64,000 nt of DNA, taken from NCBI RefSeq assembly GCF_000426705.1, contig NZ_KE384558.1, positions 130,866 to 194,865 on the forward strand, given 5' to 3'. This document shows positions 56,931-64,000 of the stretch, piece by piece. Below the pieces are notes generated by a model. That model was not told where the DNA came from, did not search any database, and worked only from the letters and a program-made list of their open reading frames with translations. Source of the stretch: Spirochaeta cellobiosiphila DSM 17781. GTDB taxonomy: Bacteria > Spirochaetota > Spirochaetia > DSM-17781. Each line of letters starts with the position of its first letter. The first letter of the stretch is position 1. A program made the translations under genes and the position numbers.

Positions 56931-57689
56931 ATGGCACTTTTGGAAGTGAATGATTTAACTAAGTACTACAAAGATGTACTGGCACTTAATAAAATAAATA
57001 TTGATATTACAAAGGGTGAGTTTGTCTCAGTCATCGGTCCTTCAGGATCAGGAAAGACAACCTTTATCCGCTGCATTAACCGTCTCATTGATTCCTCTGA
57101 TGGACAGATCTTATTTGATGATCAGAACATGCTAAGCCTCAAGGGACATAAATTACGAAAGGCCCGGGCCAAAATAGGTATGATTTTCCAACACTATAAT
57201 CTGGTAACCCGTTTGACAGTGATTGAGAATGTTCTTCATGGGCGGCTAGGTTATAAATCCACCATTGAAGGGGTCCTGGGGATCTATTCAGAACAGGAGA
57301 AGCAAATGGCTATGGAGGTGCTGGCTCTTGTAGGATTGGAAGATTATGCCTATAGACGTTGTGATCAATTGTCCGGAGGGCAAATGCAACGGGTAGGGAT
57401 AGCACGGGCTTTGGTTCAAGAGCCTTTATTATTGTTATGTGATGAACCTATATCATCCCTGGATCCGGGATCAGCTAAGATCGTTATGGATTATATTCGT
57501 AAAGTCCAACAGGAATATGGGATAACCACCCTGGTCAATTTACATCAGGTAGAAGTGGCTAAGACCTATTCAGACAGGATCCTTGGATTCAATAAGGGGA
57601 ACCTTGTCTTTGATGGAACCCCACCGGAATTAGACAATGAGTCTATCTATAATATCTACGGGACAGAGGCATATGAACTCATCAATTAA
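56931..57689 (+). CDS. phnC: Phosphonate ABC transporter ATP-binding protein
   Basis: 252 aa. Walker A 'GPSGSGKTTFIRCINRLI', signature 'LSGGQMQRVGIARALVQ', Walker B 'LLLCDEPISSLD'. 'GRLGYKSTIEGVLG' is a PhnC-specific segment. Its ribosome site is GGGGATAATAT, slightly weak. The next gene begins within its end. Confidence 0.93.
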   Translation: MALLEVNDLTKYYKDVLALNKINIDITKGEFVSVIGPSGSGKTTFIRCINRLIDSSDGQILFDDQNMLSLKGHKLRKARAKIGMIFQHYNLVTRLTVIENVLHGRLGYKSTIEGVLGIYSEQEKQMAMEVLALVGLEDYAYRRCDQLSGGQMQRVGIARALVQEPLLLLCDEPISSLDPGSAKIVMDYIRKVQQEYGITTLVNLHQVEVAKTYSDRILGFNKGNLVFDGTPPELDNESIYNIYGTEAYELIN

Positions 57690-58467
57690 TCAGTTCTTTC
57701 TTACTCAGAAGATAAGAGCCCTGGCTTTATTTACTCTAATGGTTCTTGTTGTCTTTGTGACAGCAGGTATTACAGATTTTAGCTTTACAAAAGCCCTTTA
57801 CTCTCTACCGAAGGTTATTGTCTGGATATTCTCTAATATGATTCCAGGTCAAGCAGCTCTTGCTAAGCTCCCTAACATACTGGATAAATTAGTAGATACG
57901 ATCTTAATGTCCATTATGGCCTCTACCGTATCTGCTGTGTTTGCTTTGGTTTTTGCCCTATTAGGTGCAGGGACCACGAGACCTAATAAAGGGGTGGCTT
58001 ATATCTCCAGACTTATAGCCTCCATTAATAGAAATATTCCTGTTGCCGCTTGGGCCATGATACTCCTTTTGACCTTTGGTCAAAGTGTGTTTACAGGTTT
58101 TTTGGCTTTGTTTTTCTACTCCTTCGGTTTTCTGACCCGTGTTTTTATGGAAACCATAGAAGAAGCCTCTGCTCAATCTGTTAAAGCTCTAACTGCTGCT
58201 GGAGCTGATAGCTTATCCATTATCGCTCAGTCGGTTATACCCGCCAGTATGCCTCAGTTGGTGAGCTGGATCTTGTACATGATAGAACATAATATTCGTT
58301 CTGCTACCCTGGTTGGATTATTAACTGGTTCCGGTATCGGATTTATCTTCAGTTTGTATTACAAAAGCCTCCAATACCAGGCGGCTGCCTTAGTCGTTAT
58401 AAGTATTGTCGTGATCGTTCTACTGATTGAAACCCTGTCCAATTATCTCAGGAGGGTAATCCTATGA
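57673..58467 (+). CDS. phnE: Phosphonate ABC transporter permease 1
   Basis: 264 aa from the ATG at 57673, inside the end of phnC. Several membrane helices and the EAA loop 'EEASAQSVKALTAAGADSLS' that contacts the ATPase. It pairs with the next permease in a heterodimer. ATGA overlap downstream. Confidence 0.9.
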   Translation: MNSSINQFFLTQKIRALALFTLMVLVVFVTAGITDFSFTKALYSLPKVIVWIFSNMIPGQAALAKLPNILDKLVDTILMSIMASTVSAVFALVFALLGAGTTRPNKGVAYISRLIASINRNIPVAAWAMILLLTFGQSVFTGFLALFFYSFGFLTRVFMETIEEASAQSVKALTAAGADSLSIIAQSVIPASMPQLVSWILYMIEHNIRSATLVGLLTGSGIGFIFSLYYKSLQYQAAALVVISIVVIVLLIETLSNYLRRVIL

Positions 58468-59321
58468 TAACAGATCAGAAAGCCCCTAAAATTGTGGTTC
58501 ATAAAAGGTCTCTCCCTCAGACTTATCTTGGTTTAACTCTCTTAGTGTTAGTGCTGGTCACCATCTATGGTTTTGTGAAGATAGATACTCAAGATGTTCC
58601 TATGGGTGAGGCTACGATCAAAACAATCCAATACTTTTGGACTATGTTTACCAGTCCAAGGGGGGTAGCCTCCCATTTTGGAGTCAAAGAAAGCAGTACT
58701 GTCCTTATACTATTGGCAGGGCTAAAACAGGTAGGTATAACCTTAGCTCTCGCTTTTCTAACAACTCTCATTGGGGGAGTGGTATCTTTATTTCTCGGTT
58801 TACTGGCCGCACAAAATCTATCAACTCCTTTTATCAGTAATGTTGTGAAAACCATAGTGGCCTTAATGCGATCGGTTCCTACAGTTCTCTGGGTGTTGAT
58901 ATTTGCCATAGGAGCCGGTTTGGGATCGGTTGCTGCTGTAATCGGAATGAGCTTTCATACGGTTGGGTATTTGCTTAAAGCTTATTCGGAATCTTTTGAA
59001 GAACTGGATGAAGGGGTCATTGAAGCCTTAAAAGCTTCAGGGGCAACCTGGTTCCAAATCGTGTTTCAAGCTGTCTTTCCTACGGCTATATCCTATATTT
59101 TATCCTGGACTTTCATTCGCTTTGAGATCAACTTTGCTGTGGCTGTTGCTATGGGGGCTGCTGCAGGAGCTGGTGGTATCGGATACAATTTGTTCATGTC
59201 ATCAGGCTATTTTTATGATATTCGGGAGATCGGTTTTATCACCTATCTTATCCTCGTCGTTGCTTTTATTATGGAATACTTTGCCACAGGTCTAAAGGAA
59301 CGTTATCATCTTCAGAACTAA
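58464..59321 (+). CDS. phnE: Phosphonate ABC transporter permease 2
   Basis: 285 aa. Membrane helices plus the EAA loop 'EELDEGVIEALKASGATW'. 'VPTVLWVLIFAIGAGLGSVAAV' lies in the core region. Last gene of the phn cluster. Confidence 0.9.
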   Translation: MITDQKAPKIVVHKRSLPQTYLGLTLLVLVLVTIYGFVKIDTQDVPMGEATIKTIQYFWTMFTSPRGVASHFGVKESSTVLILLAGLKQVGITLALAFLTTLIGGVVSLFLGLLAAQNLSTPFISNVVKTIVALMRSVPTVLWVLIFAIGAGLGSVAAVIGMSFHTVGYLLKAYSESFEELDEGVIEALKASGATWFQIVFQAVFPTAISYILSWTFIRFEINFAVAVAMGAAAGAGGIGYNLFMSSGYFYDIREIGFITYLILVVAFIMEYFATGLKERYHLQN

Positions 59322-59328
59322 AACATAA

Positions 59329-59425
59329 CTTTGGTCTAAGCAATTCAATGGAATGCTTAGACCAAAGGAGTGGTTTGCTTAGACCAAATGGCTACTTTGC
59401 TTAGACCAAAGTATCGATTTGCTTA
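59329..59425 (+). repeat. Phased 22-bp repeats of GCTTAGACCAAA with an inverted leading copy
   Basis: An inverted copy CTTTGGTCTAAGCA (59329-59342) is followed by direct copies starting at 59354, 59376 and 59398 and a half copy at 59420, each exactly 22 bp apart. The first two form a 14-bp perfect stem. No gene overlaps. The regular two-turn spacing suggests a protein-binding array upstream of alaA, or a 3' structure of the phn operon. The remainder of 59322-59526 holds the alaA promoter. Confidence 0.85.
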
Positions 59426-59491
59426 CAATCATTTGTTAGTGTATAAACTTTAGTCTCACTAAAAAATAGGTAAGAAATTGTCCGTATCTCG

Positions 59492-59520
59492 TTGACTTAA
59501 TGAACAATACGTTTTAAACC
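59492..59520 (+). promoter_or_regulatory. Candidate alaA promoter (leaderless)
   Basis: TTGACT (59492-59497), 17-bp spacer and a poor -10 (TAAACC, 59515-59520; TTTAAA two bases earlier is an alternative). The ATG follows 6 nt later, without a ribosome site. Confidence 0.4.
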
Positions 59521-59526
59521 GTCCCT

Positions 59527-60738
59527 ATGAGAGTATTTGAAAAATCCAAAAAACTAGACGAAGTCTGTTACGATATTAGAGGTCCCGTTCTTCAAGCAGC
59601 GAAAAGATTAGAAGAGGAAGGGTATCGTGTTTTAAAGCTTAACACAGGTAATCCTGCCCCCTTTGGTTTTGATGCTCCTGAAGAGTTAATTCATGATGTA
59701 ATAAGGAACTTACCAGAAGCCCAAGGGTACTGCGATTCCAAGGGCTTGTTTTCGGCCCGCAAAGCGATCATGCAGGATTGCCAGAAGAAAGGCCTTCTGG
59801 ATGTAGGTATTGAAGACATCTACATTGGTAATGGGGTCAGTGAATTGATCACCATGTCTATGCAGGGATTGCTGAATAATGGAGATGAACTTCTGGTTCC
59901 TTCTCCAGACTATCCTTTATGGACAGCGGCTGCCACTCTATCAGGGGGAAAAGTAGTTCACTACATCTGTGATGAACAGGCAGAGTGGATGCCTGATCCA
60001 GATGATATCCGTAAAAAAGTGACGGATCGAACTGTAGGTATTGTCTTAATCAATCCTAACAACCCTACAGGGGCTGTGTATTCTAAGGAACTTCTGGAAG
60101 AAATTCTGGAGATTGCCAGAGAGCATAGCCTGATTGTATTCAGTGATGAGATCTACGAAAAGATCGTCTTTGATGATGTGAAACATACTTCGATAGCTAC
60201 TCTATGTGATGATGTTCCTATTGTCACCTTTAATGGTTTGTCTAAAGCATATAGAGCGGCTGGATTCCGTTCAGGATGGATGTACCTTACAGGTCCCCGT
60301 TATATGACTGGTGGTTATCGAGAAGGTTTGGATATTCTGTCCAATATGCGTCTATGTTCTAATGTTCCCACCCAGTTTGCAATACAAACTTCTCTTGGGG
60401 GTTATCAAAGTATTAATGACCTGGTGAATCCAGGGGGACGGTTAAAGGAACAAAGAGACCTGGGCTGGAAGATGTTGAATGATATTCCTGGTGTGTCCTG
60501 TGTTAAGCCTAAGGGAGCTCTTTACTTCTTTCCTAAGCTTGATGATAGATTCAACATTAAGGATGATATGCAGTTTGCCTTAGATTTTCTCCTGGAGAAG
60601 AAAATCCTTATTGTACAGGGAACAGGTTTTAACTGGAAGTCACCGGATCACTTCCGTGTGGTCTTCCTTCCCGGTCAAACTGACTTGACCACGGCTATAG
60701 GGCGCTTAGGGGAGTTTTTGGAGCATTATCGACAGTAA
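59527..60738 (+). CDS. alaA: Alanine aminotransferase AlaA-type
   Basis: 403 aa. The start ('VCYDIRGPVLQAAKRLEEEG'), 'LNTGNPAPFGFDAP', 'NLPEAQGYCDSKGL', 'YIGNGVSELI', 'LINPNNPTGAVYSKELL', the PLP Lys in 'FNGLSKAYRAAGFR' and 'MRLCSNVP' follow E. coli AlaA very closely along the full length. It makes alanine from pyruvate and glutamate. Such similarity to the enterobacterial enzyme suggests either strong conservation or transfer. Confidence 0.92.
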   Translation: MRVFEKSKKLDEVCYDIRGPVLQAAKRLEEEGYRVLKLNTGNPAPFGFDAPEELIHDVIRNLPEAQGYCDSKGLFSARKAIMQDCQKKGLLDVGIEDIYIGNGVSELITMSMQGLLNNGDELLVPSPDYPLWTAAATLSGGKVVHYICDEQAEWMPDPDDIRKKVTDRTVGIVLINPNNPTGAVYSKELLEEILEIAREHSLIVFSDEIYEKIVFDDVKHTSIATLCDDVPIVTFNGLSKAYRAAGFRSGWMYLTGPRYMTGGYREGLDILSNMRLCSNVPTQFAIQTSLGGYQSINDLVNPGGRLKEQRDLGWKMLNDIPGVSCVKPKGALYFFPKLDDRFNIKDDMQFALDFLLEKKILIVQGTGFNWKSPDHFRVVFLPGQTDLTTAIGRLGEFLEHYRQ

Positions 60739-60791
60739 AGGATTAAAGATTGTGAGTGTTTTTGCCAAAAATGAAGGGGAGAGGTTATGAC

Positions 60792-61520
60792 TTGAAGTAC
60801 TGTTATTCATTGGTTTTAATGCTTGCCATTACTAATCTTTTAGCTGCTGTCGATATATACCAGGATGGTATTCCTTCCCAATTCGGCCGGGCAGATGATA
60901 GAAGTATGACACTAACAAGGACTATGGATAGTTTCCAGCGTTCCGAGTCCCTTAAAGCCCCCGGGATGGGGATTCAGACGGCAGTAGTTCTTGATCAGCA
61001 GGTAGGGGATTTTCTAATGGCATCCCTTGATAAGGGGCCTATGGAAGGAGAGGGATTTCGAATCTATCATCAGGAAGGTCTAATTGGGATTAATGATGAG
61101 CGTTATAGCCTTCATATCCTCTTTAGTTTGTCCAAAGCTGACGAGGATATTCAGAACGTTGTAACTAACTTCTATGAGGATGATCCCTACTGGAAGGGGG
61201 CTGTTCTCGAACGATATCGTACTAATTACGTTATCAAAATATGGGAGGGGGACGGAGCCATCGGCCATGATAGGGGGGACCTTCGCTTTTCAGAGGCTAT
61301 GATATTGGCGACCTTGCTGGGTGACAACAGTCAATGGCTCTGGGGAATCCACGATGGAGAAGCATATCTCTATGCTCTTTTGACCCAGTGGTATAAGTAC
61401 AATGAGAATACTCCTGCAACAAGAGGGATGAGCTTACCTTATCCTAATGATGGTACAGCCATTCCGGGGTTCCTGGATCCTAACAATGTATTTATCCCCT
61501 TAGAAGAGAAACTTCCTTAA
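60792..61520 (+). CDS. Exported protein of unknown function
   Basis: 242 aa from TTG at 60792, with GGGGAGAGG 7 nt before it; this start gives a clean signal peptide ('KYCYSLVLMLAITNLLAA'), while the longer frame from the GTG at 60756 would bury it. The mature part is acidic with many Trp and Tyr ('FYEDDPYWKGAVLERYR', 'LLGDNSQWLWGIHDGEAYLY'). No family recognised. It lies between alaA and a REC-kinase gene on the same strand and may be periplasmic. Confidence 0.55.
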   Translation: MKYCYSLVLMLAITNLLAAVDIYQDGIPSQFGRADDRSMTLTRTMDSFQRSESLKAPGMGIQTAVVLDQQVGDFLMASLDKGPMEGEGFRIYHQEGLIGINDERYSLHILFSLSKADEDIQNVVTNFYEDDPYWKGAVLERYRTNYVIKIWEGDGAIGHDRGDLRFSEAMILATLLGDNSQWLWGIHDGEAYLYALLTQWYKYNENTPATRGMSLPYPNDGTAIPGFLDPNNVFIPLEEKLP

Positions 61521-61574
61521 ACAAAATAAAAATTCTTAATGTCTATTTAATACTTCTTCTGTTAAAGTATTTCT

Positions 61575-62825
61575 ATGATACAAGTGCTAGCTGTTGATGA
61601 TGATGAAGTAAGTCTTGCGCTCATACGCAAGGCGATGGAAACCAAAGGCTATAATGTTGATACTTATTTACAGGGGCGACATGCTATCAATGCCTTGGAA
61701 CATACCAATTATGATGTAATTATATCTGATCTGATGATGCCCGATATGGATGGAGAGCTGTTCCTTCAGGAAGCCCGCAAATACTCTCCTACCACTCCTT
61801 TTATCTTCCTTACTGCCAAGAAATCTACTAAAACAGCGGTAAAAGTTTTAAAAATGGGGGCGGATGATTATTTGGAGAAACCCCTTAAGGGGGCTGAGCT
61901 CCTGGAAGATGTCGACCGCATTCTAAAAAGAAAAATGGAAGAGAACTTTATCCGTAAGAATCATGAGGAATACATCATGGATCAATACGATAAGTTAGGG
62001 CTCTTCTCCTGGAAGGATTTATACCGTTCCAAGGATGTGACCCAAACCAATCGTATTATGGGTATTCTATCCCGTAATATGGGACAAGGGGGGGGATTCT
62101 ATTGGTTGGATATGCTCAAAGAGGAAATCAACAACCAGGATCAAAGTTTTGATGAATTGATCGTTAGTAAGAAGGTCCTAGAATTGGTTGTAGAATCAGC
62201 TGATTATATGAAGAAGATCATTAATGATTTAGATGCCATATCACGCTTGGCCCATGAAGATATTCAGGTAAAATCTTATCCTTTGGACGAGGTGACCAAG
62301 GGAATAGAACAATATTTTAAGGATGAGTTATTTCCCATATTAGCAGAACATCAGCGTTCTATTAGTTTGAATCCCCTTAAACTCGGTCAAAGTCATACTT
62401 TAGCTGTGAATCGGGAGTCATTAGCTACTATATTCAAAGAACTTTTATGTAATGCCATAAAGTACTCCCCTGAAGATGGTAAGATTCTGTTCCTGTCTAA
62501 TATTCGGCATGAGGGAAGTGAATCCTATGTGGAGTATAGCTTCTGGAATCCTCCCAAGAACACTGTTACTAGAGATGATAATGGACAAGCTATCTATGGG
62601 ATTCCCTATGAGTATAGTGAGGCTGTGTTTGAGTTGTTTTATACCTTTGAGAGTTTTCCTGTCAAAATTCCTGAGGAAGAGTGGTCTCAAGGGGCTGGTT
62701 TATTTGTGGTGAAACAAATGGTACAAAAGATGGGAGGGGATGTGAGAGCTCGTAATATGATTATGCACCTACCGGAAGGTAAAGTGCCTTATGTCAGGGT
62801 TACTTTGCTGTTTCCCCTGTCCTGA
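61575..62825 (+). CDS. Response regulator-histidine kinase-like protein (REC-HATPase)
   Basis: 416 aa. Residues 1-120 are a receiver with phospho-Asp52 in 'DVIISDLMMPDMDG', 'FLTAKKST' and the conserved Lys in 'YLEKPLKG'. Residues about 280-416 are an HATPase_c domain with N-box 'KELLCNAIKYSPEDG' and glycine motif 'WSQGAGLFVVKQMVQKMGG'. The helical link (about 150-260) shows no standard H-box; a His in 'ISRLAHEDIQV' occurs near residue 228. It may be a receiver-controlled kinase, or an ATP-binding protein that does not autophosphorylate. No membrane segments. Confidence 0.82.
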   Translation: MIQVLAVDDDEVSLALIRKAMETKGYNVDTYLQGRHAINALEHTNYDVIISDLMMPDMDGELFLQEARKYSPTTPFIFLTAKKSTKTAVKVLKMGADDYLEKPLKGAELLEDVDRILKRKMEENFIRKNHEEYIMDQYDKLGLFSWKDLYRSKDVTQTNRIMGILSRNMGQGGGFYWLDMLKEEINNQDQSFDELIVSKKVLELVVESADYMKKIINDLDAISRLAHEDIQVKSYPLDEVTKGIEQYFKDELFPILAEHQRSISLNPLKLGQSHTLAVNRESLATIFKELLCNAIKYSPEDGKILFLSNIRHEGSESYVEYSFWNPPKNTVTRDDNGQAIYGIPYEYSEAVFELFYTFESFPVKIPEEEWSQGAGLFVVKQMVQKMGGDVRARNMIMHLPEGKVPYVRVTLLFPLS

Positions 62826-62850
62826 AGAAGGCTCCTTATGGAGCCTTCTT
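62825..62850. terminator. Two-way terminator within the ends of converging genes
   Basis: AAGAAGGCTCC and GGAGCCTTCTT form an 11-bp perfect stem with a TTAT loop; T-rich on one side and A-rich on the other, so it works in both directions. It overlaps the stop codon of the REC-HATPase gene and encodes the last residues of the converging NAD(P)-binding protein. Confidence 0.85.
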
Positions 62851-63696
62851 ATTGGCCAAAGATTTAAAATAATCCCCTAGTGTAATTTGTCCGGTAGGAG
62901 GGGCTACCATATCCACAGTCATGACTGTTAAGAAGAATTCTATAGGTCCATATGTCTTCATAGAAGTGAATAAATGAAGTACTTTTATGATGAACTTGGC
63001 CATTCCAACAGGCATGTAACTGATGCGGGTTTTTTTGCCTAAGGCATCAAAGGCCAGTTTTGCTATCTCATTCTGGCTTAAGACTTGAGGCCCGCCAATA
63101 TCCAGGTCTGTGTCACTAGATTCTATTTGGGACAGGACATATTCTCCTAAGTCTTCTCCGGATATCGGATTGGCTAATTGTTCCCCATTACCTAGAAGGT
63201 AGACTCGACCATTCTTGGCCATGTTAAATATTTCTGTTATATCGGAATAGAATCCATTAGGTCTTATGACTTGGTAGGCTATTCCTGACTGTTTTAAATC
63301 ATCAACGAATTTTTCTTTGGCATCCAGGATTTTGAGTTCTCTGTATTTGGGAGCATTCAAAGCACTGATATAGATGAATTTCTTCACTCCCGATTTGACC
63401 GCTTCCTCTAGTAGGTTTTTGTTTCCCTGATAATCCACATCATAATAAGTCAAACCATCCTTTTGGCGGGTTATACCTATACTTGATATGACAATATCAA
63501 TATCCTGACAACAGCCTTCGAGGGTTTTCTTTTTGGTAACTTCACCAAGGATGACCTTGTCTGTGCCTTTGAGGGACTCATCTAACTTTCCAGGGCTCCT
63601 GACAAGAACTTTATAGTCGTATGAACTGGTGGATAATTTATCCAGTATATGACCACCTAAGTATCCTGTGGCTCCGGCTAATAGGATTTTTTTCAT
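62836..63696 (-). CDS. NAD(P)-binding protein of the atypical SDR (NmrA/NDUFA9-like) family
   Basis: 286 aa. N-terminal 'ILLAGATGYLGGHILDKL' with the GxxGxxG dinucleotide loop, 'DIVISSIGITRQKDG', 'KKFIYISALNAP' and 'VIRPNGFYSDI'. Similar proteins reduce nucleotide-linked substrates or act as assembly factors. A good ribosome site (AAGGAGGATATAAC) precedes the ATG. It lies downstream of an AraC-type regulator on the same strand. Confidence 0.82.
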   Translation of the reverse strand: MKKILLAGATGYLGGHILDKLSTSSYDYKVLVRSPGKLDESLKGTDKVILGEVTKKKTLEGCCQDIDIVISSIGITRQKDGLTYYDVDYQGNKNLLEEAVKSGVKKFIYISALNAPKYRELKILDAKEKFVDDLKQSGIAYQVIRPNGFYSDITEIFNMAKNGRVYLLGNGEQLANPISGEDLGEYVLSQIESSDTDLDIGGPQVLSQNEIAKLAFDALGKKTRISYMPVGMAKFIIKVLHLFTSMKTYGPIEFFLTVMTVDMVAPPTGQITLGDYFKSLANKKAP

Positions 63697-63734
63697 TGTT
63701 ATATCCTCCTTATTCCCTGTTGCGGAATAATAAA

Positions 63735-64000
63735 TTATTCATATTCTCCTTCTTTGGATTGTAAAAAATCGGCGTTATTCAATAGGTAGCGTAGGGTGAT
63801 CTCCTGGGATTCCTCCCATAATTGTTTTGGCGCTCTTCCTGTGTAACGGTGACAGACTTTTGTAAAATGGGATTGATCATAGTAGAAGTCAACCATGTCC
63901 ATACTATTATAGGAGCCCAGGGTCTTCTTGAATTGGACAATCCCAAGGTACTCCTTAGGGGTCATTCCCACATACTTTTTAAAAAATCGTTCTAAACCGC
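63735..64000 (-). CDS. AraC-family regulator, C-terminal part (cut by window end)
   Basis: The frame is open to the window edge: the codons before the GTG at 63971 read '...GLERFFKKYV' and join smoothly to 'GMTPKEYLGIVQF', the first-to-second HTH link of AraC DNA-binding domains. 'MVDFYYDQSHFTKVCHRYTGRAPKQL' lies in the second HTH (residues given as location). The N-terminal domain and start are outside. It probably controls the following NAD(P)-binding protein gene. Confidence 0.88.
   Translation of the reverse strand, partial: GLERFFKKYVGMTPKEYLGIVQFKKTLGSYNSMDMVDFYYDQSHFTKVCHRYTGRAPKQLWEESQEITLRYLLNNADFLQSKEGEYE

Noticed and set aside
59329-59425. CRISPR array
   Set aside because: The 12-15 bp repeat and 7-10 bp spacers are far too short, and no cas genes are near.
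63735-63971. Complete small gene starting at GTG 63971
   Set aside because: The frame continues upstream to the window edge with AraC-type sequence, so this is a truncated larger gene.

Overview
The window is AT-rich bacterial chromosome with tight gene packing: 4-base ATGA overlaps, few gaps, and no insertion sequences, phage, CRISPR or tRNA/rRNA genes that I can see. A free-living spirochaete (Spirochaetaceae-like) fits best. The phosphonate-binding protein begins with the spirochaete-type periplasmic start 'YANGGQE', and there are two-membrane features, a lipobox lipoprotein, a GGDEF/EAL protein and multi-domain kinases. This assignment is inference from style. An F-type ATP synthase is present, whereas Treponema and Borrelia use V-type enzymes.

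Layout. 0-2 kb: an NmrA-type reductase and its LysR regulator. 2.1-7 kb: a secreted C39-like peptidase, an LDH2-family dehydrogenase, a DUF1883-like protein, and a diacylglycerol-kinase-fold protein translationally coupled to a heparanase-like GH79 protein. 7.1-11.3 kb: a 7TM-GGDEF-EAL protein followed by a metallo-beta-lactamase/cNMP-binding protein. 11.3-18.15 kb (minus strand): a cobalamin-riboswitch operon, btuF-btuC-btuD-(cobD::cbiP fusion)-cbiB-cobO. 18.2-29.3 kb: a GATase, galE, a hybrid histidine kinase, a lipoprotein, a region of gene debris, a sugar-lactone oxidase with GMP reductase, galK and a LacI-type regulator. galE and galK share an identical 14-bp palindromic operator.

29.7-39.4 kb (minus strand) is the most unusual region. 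It is a complete F1Fo operon (atpB-E-F-H-A-G-D-C) in which the alpha subunit carries an extra C-terminal PTS EIIA type-2 domain with a candidate phospho-histidine, while epsilon is cut down to its N-terminal beta domain. The operon continues with no gap into an HTH-EIIA protein, a stand-alone EIIA and a CPA2 Na+/H+ antiporter with CBS domains. Three EIIA domains, an ATP synthase and an antiporter in one transcription unit suggest that phosphotransfer state controls membrane energetics. I know of no described example.

39.6-47.7 kb: guanine-deaminase-like enzyme, a GT4 glycosyltransferase, a TetR regulator, a coiled-coil exported protein, formate-THF ligase, an SDR, an aldo/keto reductase and threonine aldolase. 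47.75-59.3 kb: a full C-P lyase locus, phnF-G-H-I-J-K-M-(hexapeptide transferase)-L-phnPP-D-C-E-E. A PHP-type cyclic phosphodiesterase takes the place of PhnP, and no phnN is present. 59.3-64 kb: a phased 22-bp repeat array, alaA, an exported protein of unknown function, a REC-HATPase protein, an NAD(P)-binding protein, and an AraC-type regulator cut by the window end.

Across the window, several genes without a Shine-Dalgarno sequence have a -10-like hexamer ending 6-8 nt before the start codon. This suggests that leaderless transcripts are common in this organism.
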